From: Nemania diffusa
Lineage: Eukaryota; Ascomycota; Sordariomycetes; Xylariales; Xylariaceae
Assembly: GCA_038501195.1 (NCBI GenBank)
Contig: JBBPUQ010000008.1
Span: forward strand, 2,242,501-2,306,500
Reading direction: 5' to 3'
Length of the DNA stretch: 64,000 bases
The position numbers and the translations under genes were made by a program. This document shows positions 24,144-36,492 of this stretch, one piece after another (position 1 is the first letter of the stretch; each line of letters opens with the position of its first letter). Below the pieces are notes generated by a model, which had not been told where the DNA came from, searched no databases, and saw nothing but the letters and a program-made list of their open reading frames with translations.

Positions 24144-25482
24144 TTACATAATGATGGCCGGTATGTCGACATTGGCCTTAATGCTCTTATGGGGGAGGAC
24201 GCTTCCACCGTTGACGTAGATCTCGTCGCCAATAGTTACGTCATCACCTAGCACAGTAACGTTTTCGAGACGCGCCCACTTGCCAACAGTACTATTCCAG
24301 CCAACAATGGTGCTCTTGATCCACGCATGATCCTTGATCTTGCAGCCAGGCAGAACAGTACAGCGCTGGAGACGGACTCCATCACCGATCACGCAATTCT
24401 TGCCAATGACCACGTTGGGGCCAATACGACAGTTCTTGCCAATTTTGGCGGTTTCGTCGACCATAACATTGCCGCCATAGACATAGCTTTCAGTTGGAGA
24501 GACGAGAAGTTTGGGATTCTTCTTGGCTAGAGAAGATAGGTAGAGGCATGTGCCTGTTAGGAAGTCCTTAGGCTGACCGACATCCATCCAGAAGCCCTCC
24601 AGGTCAAAAGAGTGCAATTGACCATCGCGCACAACGGCGGGGAAAGTCTCTTGCTCGATAGATGTAGGGCGGTTCTTCTCGATACGGTCAAGGACCGAAG
24701 GGTTGAGGATGTAAAGACCGGCGTTAATGCGGTTACCGACGAACTCGACGGGCTTCTCGACAAAACGATCGATACGAGAGGGGTGGTTAGGCTTGTGAAC
24801 AACGACACCATACTTAGACGGCTCCTCCACCTTGGTCACCACAATAGTACCCTCATCACCGTGCGCCTTGTGGAACTCGACTAGTTGCTTGAAAGGAAAT
24901 TCGCAGGTCACATCGGAGTTCAGCACGAAGAAGGGTGAGTTGTCCTTAGCAAGAATCTCTTCTGCTAGCTTTAGGGGCCCAGCAGTACCAAGCGGCTCGG
25001 GCTCCAGAGAGAAATGGATTTTGAGGCCTAGTTGGTCCTCGTACTGTACATATACTGAGTCAGCAATAGAGCAACCTCAGGTTTCTCGCAGGGAATAGCT
25101 TAGATACTGACCTCTTTCAAAACACGCTCCATAACCTCAGGGCGGTAGTTGACAGCAAGAACAACATCAGTAACACCAACGGCCGCCAGGGCTTCGATCT
25201 GGTGAAGAATCATGGGCTTGTTGGCGAATTCTACGAGCGGCTTGGGCATCGTGAGAGTCTATGATAGAAATAAGATTGTCAGCCGCAGCTATTTATTCGA
25301 GGGAAACGGGCGATTGAAGTGCTCGAGCTCGAGGTTGGAGTGTTGATTTACGTACAAGAGGGCGTAGACGGGTGCCGAAGCCACCGACAAGAATGAGAGC
25401 TGCATGGCAGAAGGGACAGTTAGTGAATTGGTCATGCTATTAGAAGAGCTGAGGGGTGGACGGGTACTCGCTTACCCTTCAT
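24144..25482 (-). CDS. mpg1: Mannose-1-phosphate guanylyltransferase (GDP-mannose pyrophosphorylase)
   Basis: Four exons (25482-25476, 25399-25356, 25258-25112, 25043-24144; introns 76, 97 and 68 nt) give 365 residues, essentially the standard fungal length. The first exon has only seven bases (MK plus one nucleotide). The assembled N-terminus reads '[19 protein letters not shown]', the GGxGTRLRPLT nucleotide-binding loop, followed by '[14 protein letters not shown]' with the catalytic-site Lys. The N-terminal half is the Rossmann-like nucleotidyltransferase; the C-terminal third is a left-handed beta-helix of hexapeptide repeats (about 245-365). The enzyme makes GDP-mannose from mannose-1-phosphate and GTP in the cytosol, feeding N- and O-glycosylation, GPI anchors and wall mannan. 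It is normally essential in fungi. Confidence 0.96.
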
Positions 25483-28400
25483 ATTGAATTAGGTTGGTGT
25501 GGTAGAGTACTAAATGAGCGGCTGAGGTGTTCAACGGCGGTGTGGTTTTGTAGAACACACGACGACGATGGGTATGAAGAGAAGATGGAACCGGCGATGT
25601 GGCCTAAAAGGAGCGAGAGATTTTACTGGAGCTAAACGCAACAGTAATGCAAGAGTTTAAGCTCGCCTAGGTGTTAAAAAGGGGATAAAGTTTATATACG
25701 CGACAGCGTGTCCGGACAACGTAGCGGAGATGAGGCGCAAGGATGGCGGTCTAACGGTTGGGCTGTCGTGGTGAAGTCGGAGTATGTAATCACCACGCTG
25801 TTAAGCTACAAAGCTGTGCAGTGCAGTGCAGGCAAGTCGTGAAATGCAGCAGCGTAACGCGAACTTGGTCTTCTTCGCGAATGTTTGGTTGTCTGGAGTT
25901 TGGTTTGTACGAGTGGAAGAGTTAGATTGGGAGACCAGAGGTTGTCACGGTATTAGTAGCCCCCCTTTGATTGCTAACCAGACCAACACGAGATCAGATG
26001 GCCTGGCAAATTGCATACACGGCCTATGCCCGGAGTGGACTAGCGACTGAAGCTGGACAGCTCTTACAGGCACGGAAGCCACCGACGGCCGGGCCACATC
26101 TCCCCGTACCTGGGTATGCTGCGCCCCTGAGGTCTGCTAGGCCCTGTAAGGCCAGTGAAGGAGCACTGTGTCGCAACTAGCCACAGCATGCTAGACATAC
26201 GGTACAGAATAGACAAAAGAGGAAATCGAGCAAGGTCATGCGGCCAATCAAACCTCTTTCAGCAGACAAAGCTGTGCTACTTCCTTGGATTGAGGTGGAG
26301 AACTCTTCTCTGTAAGCCAATGCTGTTATGGGCAGCTGACACGAGGTTCAGTGCAAGATGAGTATTCGACATATTCATTTCTTGTTATGTACCGTCCCTA
26401 TGCTTATATGCACTGTACAATAAGCTAGGTATATAGGATGAAAATGCAATCTGTCCCAAGTCATTCAGGAGTCATGTCACGATGCTGTCATCCTGTGATG
26501 CATCAAATACTTAGACTACAGAGTACCTGTCTTACGTTAATAGCTCAGTATTAGGTACCTTGTATTGCTTTATGTGTTCACAAGCACTGATGAATTCATT
26601 GTCCATGAAACAAACCCCTTAACTAACCTCCTTACCCTATAATTTGTCCCCCACCTCTGAACCATGTGGATTGGCCTATCAGCGTGCAGCTTCACATAAA
26701 AAGGAATTCGTACCTATTTGGTCAGAAGCCTGAATTGATTCGCCCCCTCCCGCGACTAACACCCCACGTTCTTATCACCTGAACCTCTGCTGAGCGCGAA
26801 AGGCGCAGAGAAACTGTTGGGTTTACACGAGGGTTTGACTACCTCTTGTTGTCAGCTCCCCTACGTATGTGCATATCCTCGCAAAACTCGGCATTTGAAG
26901 AGAGGTTGCGACATCGATGTAGGTATCCAAAATACTCTACTAGCCAGCACTGGTAGTTCTGCAATAAGACATGACATCAGGTCAATAAGTTTGCTTTCCA
27001 ACAAACCCGATTGAAGAAGTAACACTATACTATGGAATAAATCCACTCGCACTCGGTGCATTTCCTTTTCTCAAGAATCGAGCCGACACTGTTTGTGCGA
27101 CTGTCGAAGTCAAGCCGAGAATTTGTCGATGGTTAATAGTTGAGGGACGCAAGATGATCTACGTAGGCATTGCCCTTTTCAAGTCTGCGCCGTCAGCAGG
27201 TATGAAGGATAGTACGAATATAAGGCAGCGGCATTGTGTACAACCTATTTACTCGTCGTCTCTTTATGAGTGCCTACCTCAAAAACCATAGTGAAGGAAT
27301 GGGTACCTAGGTAGGTAGTCGATCGCTGAGATATGAGGCGAGATAGGCGTAGGGCATGCCTGGGGAACATGTAGAGATCAGATAGGCAGACTAGGAAAAA
27401 TGGAACACAACGGCTAACTAGGCCTATCTCAATGACCGTTGTTTTGTAAATAAGGTAGCGATAGTTCTCTCGCATACATAGTCGCTGCGCTGCGTTAGTA
27501 CGGGGTGGTGTGCATTCGTTTGTCGGGTCGACGGCTTGCGATGGTGGTGGGTAGGTAGTGGTTCTGGTAGTGTTGGTGGTGTGGATGGGTGGATTGATGC
27601 TTATGTACGCATGTCTCGTCGGTTATAATGCATAGGTAGGTAAGGTATGCAGGTGTGTGGATGGAGGGATGAATGCAGGTATGCGTGTCTGTCACCCGCA
27701 GCGCCAGGCACCAAAACCCAGAGCCCGTCGGAATGGCACCACCCACACCACTCACTCGTCATGTGTGTGCACCTACATGGAATTGCGAGGCCAACTCAAC
27801 ACTTAGTTCCCGGTGGCCCCCAGAAAATAGCTTCTTCTCCACTACTAGAGCTTCTCTAGAGCTTCTAGAAACGGGACAGCAGCCCAATCACCTCGTTACT
27901 AGTCTCTAGACTATACACTATACGCATATCTACCTACACATGTATCAATGGCACCTCGCTATAAGGTAGGTAGGTCAGCATCTCATAGCACATGACGCGA
28001 AGCCCTCGAGCAAAAGAGACGTGTATACTTCTTATTTCAGCATCACTGCACTATAGCTTTAACTCTTCGTAACCTGTGTGGTCGTATTTTTCATCATCGT
28101 TGTCATCATCATAATCGTTATCTGCCCTTGAGGGCAGCTCTTTATAAAGATGCCTGAGAGGGAGTAAAAGAAAAAAAAGGAGAGGCGACCTGGCTTCCTA
28201 GCCACGAACGTCTGTTCATCCTACTATAATTCCTGGACTCGGTATGAGCTTGTCTTCCTCATCAAAGCAGTCTCCCGGCCTCCGGCCGCTACTCGCTTCA
28301 TATTCCTGGCTTGGAGGCGATCATCCGTGGTACATCACTCCCTTTCTCTCCACCACATCAGAAAATAATAAAAATAAACAGCAATCGCCAGCAAGCCTAG

Positions 28401-29117
28401 GAATAATACCACCAATGGTACGTAGGCAAGTATAAGTAAGGAGTAGATAGGTGTACTGGTTCTAATCTCATCGGCTCCTTCTTCCTTCCGGACGAAGCAG
28501 GCCGAAATCTATCCGTGAAAAGGCCAAGGGCAGCGCGTATCGAGCGCATGGGGCCATCAAAACCGCAGTGGACTCCGCTGTATGGTAGGGGGTTGAAGTT
28601 GGGGAACGCCCTCCGAGGGGCTGCCGAATAGGCACTTTGAAAATCACATTCTAGAGAAATCCATCCTCAAGAACCGGCCTGGTTCTAAGGCTTCCATGGG
28701 CTATTGCTATCGCCGCCAAATCTGGTAAGAGAAAGTAGAATGTAAGTTGAGACCAAAAGGATCCCTAGAGGAGAAAAAGGTACGAAAGAGGGTTTTTGGG
28801 AAATTTCATCTCGAAGCAATCGTAACATCGTCGATTTATGTCGTTAGGTCGTGACTCGTCGTTATTTTATGCAAGTTTTAGGTCCGTTTCTCCCGTCGGG
28901 CTATGCTGAATCGGGTATTTCGCGGAGTATGCCTGGGGGATAAGCTGTGAAGCTTCACCACGTGTATATATCAAAAATCTGACGCCTCGTCTTCATGGTC
29001 CTTGCCCTCACCATCGCTATCGCTCTCCATTTTAATCCGCCAACTCTTGGGGAAACATCTGGTAGTAAGACTGGAAGGGGAAATATAAGTCCGTTGGGGT
29101 ATGTATTCGCGCATCCT
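25483..29117. other. 3.6-kb gene desert
   Basis: The left end is the promoter and leader of the GDP-mannose pyrophosphorylase gene. The rest has short unsupported ORFs, a GGT/GTGG-rich low-complexity stretch at 27535-27680 and a TCATCATC-type run near 28092-28125. An exact TACCTAGGTA palindrome lies at 27304-27313. Confidence 0.5.
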
Positions 29118-29959
29118 TCACTCGAAGGATACGGTCGAGCTGCTGCTCGAATGTCCAGACTTGTGGCCGTGGCGGCTCTCTCTGTGGCTATGGCTGTGGC
29201 CGTGGGCATGGCTAGCGGAAGCATGGCGGGACTTCTTGCGCCTGCTGGAATCATTGGCCGGGAGACCCTGGACGATGCCGTTGCGGGCAAGCATGCCTCC
29301 ATTGACGGAAAAGTTCCGGCATACCATAAAGGCCCTCATGGCCGCATTTTCCTGGGCCAAGGAGTTCGATTCGTATGCAAGATCTGTTTGGTACTCGCGG
29401 CCGTTCACCAGAACCAGGCATGTGTAGCCACTCGGATCTCTGTAACACTCGTACGAAGGGTCTTGCCACCCACGACGTCGGCATAGACCTATCGGATACC
29501 CAGTCAGTTACTTATCCCGGAAATTTCCCCATTCGAAGCCAAGCTCGATCGGTGTAGACAAAATGCAGCCCTGACGATGCGAGGAAGATCGAGAGTAATG
29601 TATATAATATGCATGACAGCCTAACAACGAACGCCCTGGCGCAAGAGCAGCCACAGCACCGGGCTCGCGCCCTTGCAGAAAACGTGGGCTGGTCTCATTA
29701 TTGCGAGGCGGCAGGCTAGCTAGGCAAGACACCTAGTTCGTTGCAGCAGGAACACGATGGCAAGCTGCACGTGCTGGTAACGCAGGGGCTTGCCTGCCTG
29801 CTCACGTGTGTGTGAGACGACGAACTGCCACCGTCCAGCCCCACCAGGACAGCATCACCATGAAGACTTAAGGCGTCGTATGGGAGGGGGGAAAACGTGA
29901 CCGGTGTAGGGTCAAGTAGAGGACTTACTCTCCAGATACTGCATGTAATAGCCGGACAT
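29118..29959 (-). CDS. Small dsRNA-binding-like protein with His/Ser-rich tail
   Basis: Two exons (29959-29929 and 29488-29118) separated by a 440-nt intron (GTAAGT donor, GATAG acceptor) join in frame to give 133 residues. Exon 1 encodes MSGYYMQYLE; the split Ser codon leads into 'LCRRRGWQDPSYECYRD'. The 'YTCLVLVNGREYQTD', then 'ESNSLAQENAAMRAFMVC' stretch (about 30-67) has the beta-hairpin plus C-terminal helix look of a double-stranded RNA-binding domain. I recall similar small uncharacterised fungal proteins with this N-terminus. The tail (about 95-133) is Arg/Lys/His/Ser-rich, with repeated HSHSH and SSSSS runs. Function is unknown; RNA binding is inferred. The long intron is unusual for this window but sits right after the first codons, where long fungal introns are commonest. 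Confidence 0.7.
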
Positions 29960-32900
29960 GGTGCTGACCGGTGTTCAGGGCGCTTCCCGTATCGACCCGA
30001 AACAGAATATATTCTCGAGATTAGGTAGAAAAAACACCCCCACACACCAACGGAAGCCGAACAGATGCGAGTAATCCCAGGGGGGTGACAGTGCTGCGGG
30101 AAAAGACGTGGTATAGGAGGTGGTTTGGACACTCGTGGAGTATGCAGTCGAGCCCAACCGTGGGGAAGTGGGCGGCAGCGGGCAGTGAGGGATGAGACCG
30201 TCTAGAAAGGTAAGGCGCCAGCGAGCGAAGATGGATGACTCTGTACGACGAGGCGAAGGTGTGATGTGGTGGTGTTGAAGAAGGAGGTTATGCTACGTAT
30301 TCAGGGCTGCGGTGCAGAAAGACGAGCCATCGACGGCGAGACATGTGTGCTTTATTGCAGAAATGAGCTGTTGGTGCGGGGCAGGGATATCAAGACGGAA
30401 CAAAGGCAACAAGACAAAATAGGAACGTGTTTGGAATGGGGATAGGTAGGTTCCATGGACGCAGCAGTGATGCGGCTCTCAAGAGTGTGACCCCATCTTG
30501 ATGTGTTGGCGCGAGTCGTTGCCATTTGATAAAAAAGTCGAGAGACTAGGCATCTCCCCACTACACATGGGGTGTGCATCCCTAAAGTCGATCATCTCTC
30601 TTACTTAGATAAGTCTCTAGATCCTCCCAACCTAGCATCATGTAGTACCGCCATCTCCTGTTCGAGGTATGTATGCCCCATACCCTGTCTGACGCGCACC
30701 GGGGGGGGGGAGGGGAGGGGAGGGGGGCAGAGGAGGACGGCCGACGGCTGGGTAAAGGAGACGCTGGGTTATGCAAAGCGCAATGAGCAAGCATAGTGGA
30801 GTGGCAAAATGGAACTTGGAACCAATTCTGCGGCCAAATCACGTCCTCGGCGGGACTGCGAGGGGACTGTGTGCGAGGGGGAAAATAAAAATAAAAATAA
30901 ATAAAAAATAATAGTAATATTGCGTACCTATGGATGGGGACGGCGGGACATCATCAACACTCGTCTAGCTGTAGTGGTCGTGGTACGGTGCCCACTGGGC
31001 CGGCCGGCCACTCAGGTCTCGTCGCCCGGGCGCATTGAGGAACCGACAAGAGGGATGTGCCTGGTTCGTGGTTCGTGTCTAAGAGTCTAGTGTCTTCTAG
31101 TGTCTAGCGCCTAGTGCCTGGGAGGTAAGTATAAGTAAAATATAAAATAGGATGTGGGTAGAGTTAGGTAGGTAGATGTAGGTATGTACATAATGTAGGA
31201 GGTAGGTACAGAGTAGAGTAGGTAGATTAGGTAGGTACGCGGTAGGTATTCTGTACAGTACATGCATACATACCTACATACATCCATGCCTACCTTACTT
31301 ACATCAACCGAGAGGAAACGTTGGATCGTGTTCGGGCGATTTCAATGGCGACTAATGCTGCAGCAAGCAAGCAAACCAGAGGGATAGCTCATGTAGCCGT
31401 GGACTAAGTGGAGGGGGAAAACCGATCGAAACCGTCGAAATACCAGGCTCGCCCAAACGGCGGCACCAAAGATACCTGGCTGGGTACATGCATGTTCATC
31501 TGTCATGCTACCACGATGCCTGTCTGTAGCCCTGATCGCATGTATACTCTGTGTAAGGCTCATGTACATCCATCGCAGGGTCCCGGCGGGGATAAGAACA
31601 CACGGTTTTCACGCGCGACAAGAAGTGGCTACTAGTCCACTTTGTAAGTAGTGTATGTATAATGTTTTCCAGTCCCGAGTCCATTGGACCGTCGAGCCAA
31701 TCTGACCAACTAAGCCGCATTGGCTCGCAGAAGACGACCACAACAAGAGGTAGATACGCAGATAGAGTGGGCCGCGAGGGTAGTGAGCGATTTGCGTGTA
31801 CCGGTTCACGTACATACAGTAGTAGGTTTGTAGGTTAGGTAGGTAGGTAGGTATGTAGTAGGTTAGGTACTTTACATAGTAGATGTACTACTGAGCAGTT
31901 CGGCGTAAGCAGATTAAGCAGATGAGGCAAGCAGACAAATCAAGCATTAGTGACATCGACCTAAAATACCGTGAACATACCGTGACCATGTAGGCAGCAC
32001 GATAGCCGGGTCATTATGTGTAATGTATAAGTGCGGTGACGCAGTGCAGGCTCGCTCTCACTCTCTATACGTGCAATAACATAATAGACCACCACCACCT
32101 CTTACCTACATAGGTAATATACGCAGTAAGGAGGAGGAGGAGGAGGACAGAAAAGAGGGCTATCAGCGTGTGGCGGCTGTACCTCTGGCCGTGTGCGGCA
32201 ACATGCTCCGCCTGAGGAGGCAGGTAGTATGCAGGCAGGCATCCGAAAGGAAGGGCTCTTTTATTTATTTACCTACACAGTAGGTACTTGTTCATTATTA
32301 TCATTGTTATTATCATTGTTACTGTTAATGTTATAAGTAGTAGTATATATCCTTGTTTTGTTGTTTATTTTATTAATGATATTTGATTAATACTATTTTA
32401 TAGCAGTGCTGATATTTTATTAGTGTTGGTAGTACATGTAGCACCGTTATTATTATTTTTTAATAATTTCTGCTTATATCAAGTCGTAGGCCAAACAGAA
32501 TGCAAGACCGATAGAATACGGCATAGCTAGCAGGCTACTGGTTTACCAGCCGACTTAACCCTAGGAGAGGAAGGAGGAGGCTAGTCAATTCAAATGAAGT
32601 CAATTCAAAGTCAACCTCATGTCAAGTCAAATACAGTCGGTGAACAGAAATGAGGTGCATGAACACACTGGAGGGGCTAGTGCTGGGCGACCCCGGTCTT
32701 CATCCAAACCTGGCCAGGTTGGCCAACCTGGTCAAGGGCCCAGACGGCTATTGGGAGAGACACTGGAACCCTGGAAGACCCGACAGGAGCCACTAGAAGG
32801 TCTATGGGCAATTGGCCAATGAGCGGCGAGCGTGGTGCAGAACGGCGAGGCCACTAGCCAGAGACCAGACGCTTAACACCTCATGCACTGATGAGTTGGC

Positions 32901-35900
32901 ATCGCCGCTGGATATTAAATCAAGATGGGCCCGGGTCTGGACGGTGTACGAGTACCGGCCGCGAGCAGCGCAGCCCGCCCGGCCCAGAGGTACTGCTACC
33001 GGCGGCAACCTGCGACGCGAAAGGCCTGCACCACCAGTTGCACATGGGCGAATTAGCCGCCTTCATGATGACGAGAACTTTGACCGAAAAAAAAATAAGG
33101 TCGAGGACTTCGTCGTATTGTGCTGCGATCGGACGGGGCAACAGGCCGATGGTGGCCGCGGGGCTCCATGTCTATAACCATAAGCCATAACCATCTTCAT
33201 GACATTGTCATGTATGCATTGTGGCTTTCGGGTCCTTAATCAGTACGTGCGGAGCGGTAGGACTTTCTAACTCATCCCTTTCTGTTGGCCTTCTGGTCTG
33301 CTCGGCCGTGGCCACTATATAGTAGCACCGACCCATTCTTATTATTATTGTTGTTGTTGTTTTGGAATTTTTTTTTTTTGTTTTGATTGTGTTTGTTGTT
33401 ATTGCTGCGGTTGTTGGGTTGTTTTCCAGTAGATATACGCGGGCGGCATATATGGTATATCTTACCTATACGTAGATACATACCTACTTACTAGGTTGGT
33501 AGGTAATTTTATGTGCAGATACAGATGACTGATAGACGATGGACGATGGATGATGGATGACAGGTAAGGAATGATATCTCCTATAGGCTTAGTCTAGGTA
33601 TCTAGGTACTACCCAGGTAGGTAACAGTTGAGACGCGAGGGGTTGGTTGGTTCAACTAGACTACTCGTCTCCAGGCCCCTCCAAGAAAATCAAGACAACG
33701 CGAAAGCGAGGGGCAAAAGAGGAAAAAGTTACATCTGTCATACCTCATACCACAAATTGGGATGTAGAAAAAGGGAATGAACAGGAAGGCGTTAAGAAAT
33801 ATAAAAAGTGGGTTGCTGCATATGTCGCGCCCGATCTTGGACTTGATGGGTACCCGGTACGTACCTACAACCTCCATATCCTGCCTTGTGTACATACATA
33901 CATCCTACCTAACCTAGGTACATGTCTACATGCGTAGCCTCGACTGGAGCCATGAAGCAAAGCGTGCTTATGAGTTGTGTGTGTGACAGTCTGATCCGTC
34001 TACGCGTAAGTAGAGGAGATAGAATATACTGACTGTCGCTGTTGCTGCTTTCCGTGGAGGATCTAGACTAGGATCGGCCAACTATCATCAGGCAGCCCTA
34101 CTCACTTTCCTATACTCACATGATGAGCAGAACGTCGATAAAACGAGAATCAGACGAGGGCTGAGGCCACAATCAATAAGGGCTTTTGCGTGTGATGTGC
34201 CGCGGATATAAGCTACCTCTACACCATGTAATGTATGTATGTAGCATGGTCAAGGGTGCAGCGTCTCAGATATCAAATCTCGAATAAACTATTACTGCAT
34301 GGCGATGTTAGAGAAGATAATCGATCCATTATTACGTTGCCTACGGAACTGATCAACTTGACCTACAGCACGCACATCAATCTAGCTTGCCCCTGACTCA
34401 CGTACTACATGGCGAAGCGGTATGTGTGCAGGTAGGTACTTACCCAGATAGGTAGACAAGCGAGCGGTACTCATAACAGTACTCAGATAGTCGAAAGGAG
34501 TTTCGGAAAATAACAAGAAGTAGTGAGGTGCCTGCAGTATGTACTGCGTATGGTCTTGTTATTATGCGGCCACTGAGACTGCTGTTACAAGCTGGTCGAG
34601 GGGGTTGTATGTTGTATTATACCGGCCGGCCGAGTTGCTGTCAAGGACTTTGTTTTGATTCTTGATCTGTAACTACTCACATAGTTTCTACTGCGCCCGA
34701 GATTCCACATTTCAGCATGTCATTGTCCCAGTCTTGAGTGGCCAGAGGTGTACGTGTGCATAACTACGTGCGTTAAGCCGTCCTCACCGTCCCTAGTGAA
34801 TGCAACATGCTTGTCTGTTATTGTCAGTAGGTAGCAGTCGTCAGGTAGCCAACATACCCGACCTACTGGAATTTTGCCGAGTCGAGCCATGATATCATCA
34901 CCGCTTAGATGTTAGCTAACAGCTAGATGAGTGGCCCGAAGCCTTCTTGGCCCACCATACGGCGGCGAACTGAATCATAGCTAATTTTTCAATGCCACAT
35001 GTCTTAATGTTACATACCTTACTTCCACTTAGCAGGGTAATGATGTCGTGTAGAGAGCCTCGTCTAGAGTATCTCATATGCCAGGGGTTGCCCTTGAGGT
35101 AGGTAATATAGAGCACCGCTGTCAAAAAGGATCTTCATCGCCCGTGCCAACTCTTGTAGCTTGTAGAGCTAACAGGTCTGACCATGCATCCCGATATCGC
35201 CTGAATTTCTAAGGGTATGTAGCAGGCAGTAATCCATACACTTGAGAGAATAGGATGAATATATTGACCACCTCTATCGAAATTTAAGCTGCGCCTTTGC
35301 CCTCCTACCCTGGTCATCTAGGGGTTAGCAGGCGTTTCTCGAGGCTTTAAGATGCTTGCGAGAGCCTTTTTTTCATAATCTTGTTGTACAACAGCTGACT
35401 CGAATCGCACGCGGAGGGCCACATGCGGCCAACGGGGGCTCGCTAGCCAATGTGACTCCTCGGGCATTCTCTTTAAATCAATGGTTAGTTTCTTCTTTCT
35501 AGAATGAACGATGGCCGCACGTCATGCGGCCCCCAATAGAGATTGCCACGTCAAAGAGAGTGCCCGTGCTGCTATTTCTATAGACACTAGATACTCACTG
35601 TAAAACAACCGTAGTGTGTAGCTAACACTAAGTATCACGAGGAAAATTGCTTCCGTCCTACGACTATTTCTTAAGCAAGGGGAAGTTCATATTTAGCAAG
35701 CGATTGCCTCGGCCATTGGGGCACTACAACAAGGTCATAGCATCGAACACCGGGTGGCAGCACAGGGTAACAAACGTCCATCCTTGGCAGCAGCTGCATG
35801 TTGCCGTCCTTATGAATTCATGAAGATGCCGGTTCGGATTCTGGACTGATCAAGGTGAGTCCAGTTTCCCCGAGCAACCCGTTGCCCCGCAAGTCTGCAG

Positions 35901-36492
35901 TGATTCGCAACCAACTAGTAGAGGAGGCCTAGGATTATGCCGTGCGACGACATAAGATGTGGAGAAAACAGATTGACGGAGGCTAGGGATACCCTCTATG
36001 GAATTCCTGTACCAGAGCCGGGCGAGCCACTCTCGCCGGCATCCTATAGATCTTAAGTTAATCGATATGTCGACTAAAAACTGCATGCGGGATCTAAAAG
36101 GGTTAGCTAAGAGGTACAGTGAAATATACTGAGACTAGATAGACCAATCTTAATACCAATTCACATGGGGTGCCGCCCTTGATGGATAACTGCAGATTTA
36201 TTTTGCTAACAAGCACAATAAGCCTGCACAGGTTCATTATATCTAGTATGCCTATTCGGATGCACCTTTCTGGATAAACGTGTCTCAGTCCCGGGAATAT
36301 ATCCCATGGCAACGGAGGTAACTCAATCTAGGATCTACTAGGCCTAAATATGTGAAAAGCCTGCTAGGTTTGACTCAATGCTGAGTCTAGTAAGTGATTG
36401 CAGGCCACCACGGACCGACCGAGTGCGTTTATACTGGCTTGGCGCGTTGTCATGTACGGCCTAATATGCGGCCATAGGCGGGTCAATGCTTT
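29960..36492. other. 6.5-kb gene desert rich in simple repeats
   Basis: No supported gene. It contains many GGTA/TACC-type simple repeats (for example 31160-31280, 31825-31870, 33470-33510), a G-rich run at 30701-30727, an A/T-rich run at 30880-30915, a GGA repeat at 32131-32147, TTATTATC-type repeats at 32285-32460 and a GTT/T-rich run at 33340-33420. Short ORFs at 32812-33190 and 33647-33937 have no recognisable domains. The left end is the leader and promoter of the dsRNA-binding-like gene. Confidence 0.5.
30701..30727 (+). repeat. G-rich run (possible G-quadruplex)
   Basis: A run of ten G is followed by A-G4-A-G4-A-G6. It has at least four G-tracts of four or more with one-base loops, fitting the standard intramolecular quadruplex pattern. 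Confidence 0.7.

Noticed and set aside
23832..24251. 139-residue plus-strand ORF overlapping the GDP-mannose pyrophosphorylase 3' end
   Set aside because: Antisense to the beta-helix coding region; no domain.
29716..30132. 138-residue minus-strand ORF
   Set aside because: Covers the leader, first exon and intron of the dsRNA-binding-like gene in another frame; Cys/Pro/Ser-rich and without domain.
31130..31880. GGTAGGTA repeats considered as a CRISPR or telomere-like array
   Set aside because: Units are irregular 4-mers without spacers, and the fungal telomere repeat TTAGGG is absent.
32812..33190. Overlapping ORFs of 121 and 99 residues
   Set aside because: Low-complexity translation, no start context or splice logic, no known family.
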